Shown here piece by piece: positions 46,157 to 47,395 of a stretch of DNA of 47,395 nt. The stretch is from positions 1 to 47,395 of the forward strand of contig JAEWFT010000031.1 in NCBI GenBank assembly GCA_023388715.1, written 5' to 3'. The stretch is from Pseudomonadota bacterium. GTDB taxonomy: Bacteria > Pseudomonadota > Gammaproteobacteria > Xanthomonadales > Xanthomonadaceae. Each line of letters starts with the position of its first letter. Position 1 is the first letter of the stretch. The notes beneath the pieces are model-generated. The model ran no database searches, had not been told where the DNA came from, and saw nothing but the letters and a program-made list of their open reading frames with translations. Position numbers and translations under genes: made by a program.

Positions 46157-47395
46157 TCAGTAGCGGCTGGCGTTGAGGATGGCCGACAGGATCACCGGCA
46201 GGATCATCGCCATGTTGTTGCCGCGGTCGTAGCGGCCGTACTGGTACTGGCCGTAGTAGCCGTCGCGATAACCCCGCTCGAAGCCCTGGCGGAAGTAGTG
46301 CTGGTAGTCGTTGCGAGCCACGTAGTAGCCGTTGTAGCCGTAGGCGCCGTCCATGTAGGCGTAGTTGCCGCGGTAATCGAAGCGCCAGCGATCCTGGCGG
46401 TCGGCCTGCCCCGCGTACCAGCCTTCCTGGTAGCCGTCGCGGATCGCCTGCTGGAGGACGCGCACGCCATAGCTGTTGGTGGTGTAGGAGCGGCCGCCGT
46501 AGCTGTAGCGGTAGTCGTACGGGGTGGAGTAGTACGGATCGTTGTAGTAGTCGTAGCGCGATGCGTTCCAGCGGCTCTGTTGCGCCAGCCAGCGGCGGTA
46601 GTACTCCTGCTGGTAGCGGTACTGGGCCATCCGGCGCTGGTGCTCGAGCTCCCGGTTGCGCTGCTGGATCTGCGCGCGACGGGCGATTTCCGCGCGCTGC
46701 CACTGCTGCGCGTCATGGCGCTGGCGCTCGATCCGCTGGCGCTGCTGGTCCTGCGAGATGCGGTCGCCGCGCTGCTGCTGGCGATCCTCCTGGTGCCGGC
46801 GCTGCTGCTCCACCGCGCGGCGCTGCGCCTCGGCGCGGCTCACCGAATCGCGTTCGACGCGCTGGCGCTCGACATCATGCTGGCGCTGCTGGGCCAGCCG
46901 CGCGGCCTCGTCGCGCCGCGCGTCCTGCGGCCGCAACTGCACCTGGCGCTGTTCGGCCATCCGGCGCTGGTCCGCGTCGCGCTGCTGCATCCGCTGCTCC
47001 TGCGAGCGGCGCTCCTCGACCGCACGCTGGTGCTGCGCCTGCTCCCGGCGCTGGCGTGCTTCACGTTGCTGGGCCTGCTCGATCCGCTGCGGCTCGCGCT
47101 GCGCCTGCGCGCGCTCGGCGCGCTGGAAGTCGCGCGGCGGCTGGCCCCGTTCGGCGCGCTGCGGCTGGGTGCGCTCGGGGCGCTGGAAATCGCGCTGGGG
47201 CTGCGGCCGTTGCTCCGCGCGCTCCGCCCAGGCGGCATCGCGCTGCGGTTGCGCGCGCTCGCCGCGGACCTCTTGCGCACGCGCCTCCTGGCGCTGCTCC
47301 TTGCGCGCCTTGCGCTTGTCGTCGTCATCGTCCTGCTGCTGCTGCGCGAACACGGGCGCGGCGCTGCCGGCTGCCAAGAGGACGCCCAGCACAGC
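46157..47395 (-). CDS. Gln/Arg-rich exported coiled-coil protein, 5' truncated by window
   Basis: About 412 residues are visible. A signal peptide core (LGVLLAAGSAAPVFAQ) lies at the very edge of the window, so its first residues are missing; the GTG at 47392 is probably not the true start. Next come about 260 residues composed mainly of Gln, Arg, Glu and Ala with approximate repeats such as FQRPERTQPQRAERGQ, likely a long charged helix. The last 130 residues are Tyr/Arg/Gly-rich (YDYYNDPYYSTPYDYRYSYG, GYQEGWYAGQADRQDRW) with regular aromatic spacing, ending in ILPVILSAILNASRY. I know no function; a cell-envelope structural or matrix role is a guess. Confidence 0.75.
   Translation of the reverse strand, partial: AVLGVLLAAGSAAPVFAQQQQDDDDDKRKARKEQRQEARAQEVRGERAQPQRDAAWAERAEQRPQPQRDFQRPERTQPQRAERGQPPRDFQRAERAQAQREPQRIEQAQQREARQRREQAQHQRAVEERRSQEQRMQQRDADQRRMAEQRQVQLRPQDARRDEAARLAQQRQHDVERQRVERDSVSRAEAQRRAVEQQRRHQEDRQQQRGDRISQDQQRQRIERQRHDAQQWQRAEIARRAQIQQRNRELEHQRRMAQYRYQQEYYRRWLAQQSRWNASRYDYYNDPYYSTPYDYRYSYGGRSYTTNSYGVRVLQQAIRDGYQEGWYAGQADRQDRWRFDYRGNYAYMDGAYGYNGYYVARNDYQHYFRQGFERGYRDGYYGQYQYGRYDRGNNMAMILPVILSAILNASRY

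Overview
The window is high-GC DNA with dense genes, short intergenic gaps, many predicted lipoproteins and several ATGA stop/start overlaps. Together with the gene families present (IcmF-type mutase, small RaiA/HPF-like protein, DUF6164, DUF3228, DUF1704/QEGLA protein, RAYT with GGGGTCAG repeats), this suggests a gammaproteobacterium of the Lysobacteraceae (Xanthomonadaceae), such as a Lysobacter or Luteimonas relative. The genus is an inference. I found no rRNA, tRNA, CRISPR array or prophage.

Layout. 1-1415 is the 3' part of a fused isobutyryl-CoA mutase. 1480-3474 is a gene of visibly lower GC encoding an AlbA_2 plus GHKL-ATPase protein with a helical tail; it has its own AT-rich promoter region with a perfect palindrome. 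3475-6485 is a mobile-element neighbourhood: three variants of an 18-bp repeat starting GGGGTCAG, two 72-bp hairpin elements made of inverted repeat pairs (REPIN-like), the remnant of one RAYT transposase, a lipoprotein with seven FG-GAP calcium motifs, and an intact RAYT. 6504-12864 is mostly envelope and housekeeping: M19 dipeptidase, methyltransferase, FKBP isomerase, YajD-like HNH protein, Lpp-like lipoprotein, L,D-transpeptidase-like protein, exported amidohydrolase. 13022-20888 holds a ribosome-associated HPF-like protein, a GAF protein with a degenerate GGDEF domain, membrane proteins, a TolB-like/TPR membrane protein, an oxidoreductase, and a cytochrome b561 overlapping a membrane-anchored LuxR-type regulator. 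21106-25314 carries a class A PBP, a small Hsp20 with a good sigma-32-type promoter, and a thioredoxin-like protein. 25486-37647 is a series of small envelope, membrane and unknown-function genes, including RIO kinase, SDR, Tat-exported LD-carboxypeptidase and PlsC acyltransferase.

The most interesting functional unit is at 37649-43398. N-formylglutamate amidohydrolase-like, DUF1704 HExxxH metallopeptidase and GshB-like ATP-grasp ligase genes overlap by 7-8 bp on the minus strand, with a methyltransferase 60 bp downstream, and an M14/AstE-like metallocarboxypeptidase is divergently transcribed 80 bp away. The cluster unites one amide-forming enzyme with three amide-hydrolysing ones, which suggests synthesis and trimming of a peptide or a terminal amino-acid tag. 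The substrate is unknown.

The window ends with redox and stress genes (flavin-binding stress protein, RidA, YciI-like lipoprotein, Bcp-type peroxiredoxin, DksA-type zinc finger), a strong bidirectional terminator, and the 3' part of a Gln/Arg-rich exported coiled-coil protein that runs off the right edge.
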